Assembly (NCBI GenBank): GCA_023091735.1
Contig: JALKBU010000074.1
Span: forward strand, 29,636-93,635
Reading direction: 5' to 3'
From: Trichomonas tenax
Taxonomy: Eukaryota > Parabasalia > Trichomonadida > Trichomonadidae
Length of the DNA: 64,000 nucleotides
In this document: in pieces, positions 60,969 to 64,000 of the stretch
Layout of the letters: the number at the start of each line of letters is the position of its first letter
How positions within the stretch are numbered: position 1 is the first letter of the stretch
Program-made: the position numbers and the translations under genes
The notes under the pieces: model-generated
Seen by the model: the letters and a program-made list of their open reading frames with translations, nothing else
Told to the model about the DNA's origin: nothing
Database searches by the model: none

Positions 60969-61030
60969 TTGACAGATTACTTGTCAAATATCGTTTTTAT
61001 TTGACAAATATCAAGTCTACTTGACAAATT
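60969..61030 (-). promoter_or_regulatory. Array of TTGTCAA/TTGACAA boxes before the MON2-like gene
   Basis: In 62 bp: TTGACA (60969), TTGTCAAA (60981), TTGACAAA (61000), a degenerate TCAAGTC (61011) and TTGACAAA (61021). On the coding strand the last one reads CTGTCAA joined directly to the ATG. Dense version of the common box. Confidence 0.55.
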
Positions 61031-61074
61031 GCATGGAGAAAAATAATGATGATTCTTTTTTGCGCGCTAAATTT

Positions 61075-61443
61075 GAGAATGATACACAGAGCTTATGTGT
61101 GAACACTTGGAATACTTTTTTTGGAAAAAAAGCTAAAAAAGCATATTTGTGATTAGATTTACCTATTTATCATCGACAACAACATATTTTACGTTATAAA
61201 AATGCTATACAATGGAAATATAATATATTATAATGAGTAAAGCATATCATGGCAAATCATTATTTTTGGGAGAATAACACACAGAGCTTATGTGTGAACA
61301 CTTGGAATACTTTTTTCAAAAAAGCATATTTGTGATTAGATTTACCTATTTATCATCAACAACAGCCTATTTTACGTTATAAAAATGCTATACAATGGGA
61401 ATATAATATATTATAATGAGTAAAGCACATCATGGCAAATCAA
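61075..61443 (+). repeat. Tandem duplication of about 180 bp
   Basis: Copy A 61075-61259 and copy B 61270-61443 are about 93 percent identical by eye. Shared: ACAGAGCTTATGTGTGAACA, CTTGGAATACTTTTTT, GCATATTTGTGATTAGATTT, and TAATGAGTAAAGCA. B lacks about 12 bp found in A (near 61122-61135). No coding capacity. Confidence 0.9.
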
Positions 61444-62028
61444 TGTTTTTGATGCAAGATATATCTAATATTTTAATGAAATATAGACTTTGTTAGCTAA
61501 TTGTTTAATATATCATGCACAACAGGAATTTATACATTGGGTTCAATAACTTAGCAAAAAGTTCATCCAGTGAGTTAAAAAACGAGTTTCGCCGACTTTG
61601 CGTATCAATTTTAGACAAGCCGAAGTAATCCCACTCTGAAAAAGTGCCTATTAGCATAAAATAAATAGAAATTTAGAATCAGCATATGGTGTAGATGCCA
61701 AATATATCATAAAAATCATAACCTTACTGTAAAGTCCAGAAAAAATACAAACGTGACACAAAAATGATCGGACTATTTTTACAGCATATATTATTCTAAG
61801 TTCAAATTTTATTGAAAAGCCCAAAATAATTCTGAAAATAAACGATATATAAAAACTTCTATTTTGGCTTTTTAAATGAAGCTTTGGAAGTCTCAGGCCG
61901 ACCTCGCCCAATGACATTCTCGCAACAATTTAAGCATGCATAAATATCGTTGTTTTCTTACCAATTATCAGTTAGGTATATGCTCGTTGATGATAGAGTT
62001 GTGGCTCGTCAACAACACTAACCTGGAT
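61444..62028. other. AT-rich spacer
   Basis: No feature recognised; a short minus frame (61651-61917) is not supported. Confidence 0.4.
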
Positions 62029-62156
62029 GTATTGGTTAGACTACAAAGATATTTATGACACTTTTTATAAAGGTGCCAAAAAAGTGATAGTTTATTCATG
62101 AAAAGTGACTTTAAGGTTCGCTGTCACTTTTTAATGTTCATGTTTGTCATAGACTC
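62029..62156 (+). repeat. Dispersed repeat carrying promoter-like boxes, copy 2
   Basis: Matches 38997-39140. This copy lacks the GACAATTTACCTGCG-like insert and reads AAAGGTGCCAAAAAAGTGAT instead. Confidence 0.75.
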
Positions 62157-62939
62157 CCTTTTCATATGGTAACTACTTCTTTATGGATTCAAAAGGATAA
62201 AATTCTTCGCTCAGGTGCCGTGTGGCGTTGAGCTATCCACTATTTTTATCATTCCGTTCGATATTTAATGACAATCTTTTATTTTTCTTATTTTCATCAT
62301 CAAAATCCAAACGTTATGCTAGCCAAAACGCAAATACATCTATATGACTACATTAATCACAAAGACAATGCACCATGAACTTTCAGATCGAAATTTTGCA
62401 AGATATGAAAGCACGAACACCAAATAATGCATCAACAAATACTTTAAATCACTATGCAAGGCTTCTGAGCCTTATGGTGCCCCTCTATGCCCTATCTAAA
62501 TTACATTAAATATTTTATCATTTCAATTCCTCAGTAAATCACATCTTTTTTATCATTTTAATGTTTATTACAATAAAGCATAGCATATCTATGAGTTAAA
62601 ACTTCTAATAATGACTTTTTGGAATCATAATTTTGATTTTCAAATTTTTTACCTAGAAAAAAAGTAATTTTTTGTGGTCCATTTAAAAATTTCATGATTT
62701 AATGCAGAAGCTTCCTCACCGAAGAAGGGCGCTGAAACGACCGCAAAGCTATGATTTGATGCACCTTGGGTGCCTCCTTTCACTGCCCCACCAAACAGAG
62801 CGCTCATGCTCACAAATTTAGGTGAATTACATTAATCAAAGAAAATTTCATTACATTTAAGCCGTCTTTAGATTGGATGACGATGTAGAAACGGTCGACA
62901 CACATTACATGTGATCTTGCAAAAAAATCAAAATACACA
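62157..62939. other. Spacer with a GC-richer patch
   Basis: 62705-62815 is richer in GC and includes the small hairpin GCACC-TTG-GGTGC (62760-62772). No gene recognised. Confidence 0.35.
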
Positions 62940-63141
62940 AGATTAAAGCGATATTGCCTGGAACGAGATGGCGACTTTCAGCAACCGGAGTTTGAGTACC
63001 AGCAGCCTGAAGAAGACATCTTACAACTAGAAAACTTGACAAATAAAACCAGAGATTCTGACAACTTTACATGTCAGATAATATCACTTTTTATATCACT
63101 TTTTCGTGACAACTTTCGGTACGTGACATTTTTCTATTAGC
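62940..63141 (+). pseudogene. C-terminal gene relic running into a promoter-like cluster
   Basis: Open frame reading RYCLERDGDFQQPEFEYQQP then EEDILQLENLTNKTRDSD looks coding. It then runs into TTTACATGTCA (63068-63078), TCACTTTTT twice, CGTGACA and ACGTGACA (to about 63128). Family unknown. The cluster has no gene after it. Confidence 0.3.
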
Positions 63142-63928
63142 TTCACATGTCTAGTGTTTATATTTATCATTAACTCATAGTTATTTTACACGAAAAGTGA
63201 CTGACAAATTGCCATGTAAAGCATTCAAAAGGCCGAAGATTATTTTTTAAAGCGAAAAATGAACTATGCTATGGCCGAAGAAAAAATTTTTGCTTTTTAA
63301 TCGTCATTACCACACCTCTCTCCTTGAGCTTTCATTAATTGATAATGGAATTGGAAAATTGTGCTTTCGATGTTATCATTTTGGACTGGTTTGTATGAGA
63401 GCCTTTCACTATATTCTGAATTGCCTTTTTGAACATAATGTACTGCCTCAGAAGGCTTTGGGTGGAATACTTTTACAAATGTGATTTTGTCAGAGTCCTC
63501 TTCATCTTGAAAATGTTTCTTTCACCCTCGAATCTTGGGAGAACGATTGTTTTATAAGCAATGACTTCTCCTGGTTTATTTTGGAGATCACCTCTCCTTC
63601 CGCCAAAGAACAACGTGAGCAAAGCCAACGATTGACCAAAAATGAATTGAATCTAAATATTTCTCAAAATAGATCGTAATGACAAAATGGCAATTAAGAT
63701 ATAAAATAAAAATACAGACTTGAAAGCACTACGTCATCCAAGCAAATTCTTTCTATTTCAACCAGAAAGTTACCTCGAAATAAATTTTCTTGACAAAAAG
63801 CCAAAATCAAATTTCACAAACATAAAGAATTTCCTGTTTCATTTAAGCATAAATCTTTATAAATCTTTTCTAGCAATTGATATATTATGACTAGAAAATG
63901 AAATAATATGTAAAGCAAAATGAAATGG
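63142..63928. other. 3' flank of the ABC transporter gene
   Basis: Orphan boxes near 63194-63220 (AAAAGTGACTGACAAATTGC, CATGTAAAG). A 72-codon frame at 63266-63484 is not supported. Confidence 0.35.
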
Positions 63929-64000
63929 TTATTTTGCATTTTCTTGTTTCTGGAGCTGTCTTTTCACGAGATTGTAATAGAATCCTTGTGCAGCAACGAG
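63929..64000 (-). CDS. C-terminus of an ABC transporter (P-glycoprotein/ABCB-like), cut by window edge
   Basis: 23 codons read from the right edge: LVAAQGFYYNLVKRQLQKQE then NAK and stop at 63929-63931. The phrase G.YY.LV..Q at the extreme C-terminus is typical of the nucleotide-binding domain end of ABCB-type exporters (H.EL....G.Y..LV..Q). The body of the gene lies beyond the window. Confidence 0.6.
   Translation of the reverse strand, partial: LVAAQGFYYNLVKRQLQKQENAK

Noticed and set aside
1..64000. CRISPR array, rRNA, Polinton/Maverick genes, mariner transposase
   Set aside because: No regular spaced repeats, rRNA-like sequence, polymerase B, integrase or complete transposase seen in any frame.

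Overview
This window comes from a protist nuclear genome that is AT-rich and shows no introns. The gene content points to a parabasalid (a trichomonad such as Trichomonas or Tritrichomonas). Evidence: a BspA-type leucine-rich-repeat surface protein with a C-terminal membrane anchor, DUF3447-like ankyrin proteins, a Myb-like gene relic, an intraflagellar transport gene (IFT56), single-exon genes with very short leaders, and long AT-rich spacers full of gene relics. I cannot fix the species.

Layout. 0-4.5 kb: a large protein with a neurofibromin-like Sec14-PH region, open at the left edge. 4.5-9.2 kb: a spacer with a 1.2 kb element bounded by perfect 25-bp inverted repeats, then a broken surface-protein gene. 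9.5-13.6 kb: an ankyrin protein with a damaged or uncertain start, a multi-pass membrane protein, and an ankyrin pseudogene. 13.7-23 kb: a dense housekeeping block (coiled-coil protein, DUF3228-like protein, CYTH triphosphatase, UBR-box zinc protein, IFT56, glycerophosphodiester phosphodiesterase). 23.9-25.7 kb: a Myb-like pseudogene, a second copy of the repeat seen at 6 kb, a GC-rich island that may be an RNA gene, and a perfect hairpin. 25.7-37.3 kb: BspA-like protein, a two-part gene split by one stop codon, a tandem ubiquitin-like/UBA protein, a PPP phosphatase, and an HP1-like chromodomain protein. 37.3-46 kb: mostly non-coding, with relics and repeats. 46-51.7 kb: a glycan cluster (GT-A-like, GT61 and GT64 glycosyltransferases, plus a DegT-family sugar enzyme with histidine at the usual lysine position). 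53.7-61 kb: two unassigned proteins and a MON2-like HEAT-repeat protein. 61-64 kb: a tandem duplication, repeats, and the 3' end of an ABC transporter.

The glycan genes probably act together in the secretory pathway on surface glycans. IFT56 serves flagella, MON2 serves endosome-Golgi traffic, and the HP1-like protein serves chromatin.

The most interesting signal is regulatory. At least eleven unrelated genes carry AAAGTGACA or GTCAA on the coding strand within about 45 nt before the ATG, often within 15. Several also have TTTACATGTCA further upstream. The same modules stand as orphans in gene-free DNA, sometimes directly before dead reading frames. Also notable are two diverged repeat copies whose paired arms have changed together, and the GC-rich island at 25.35-25.6 kb.
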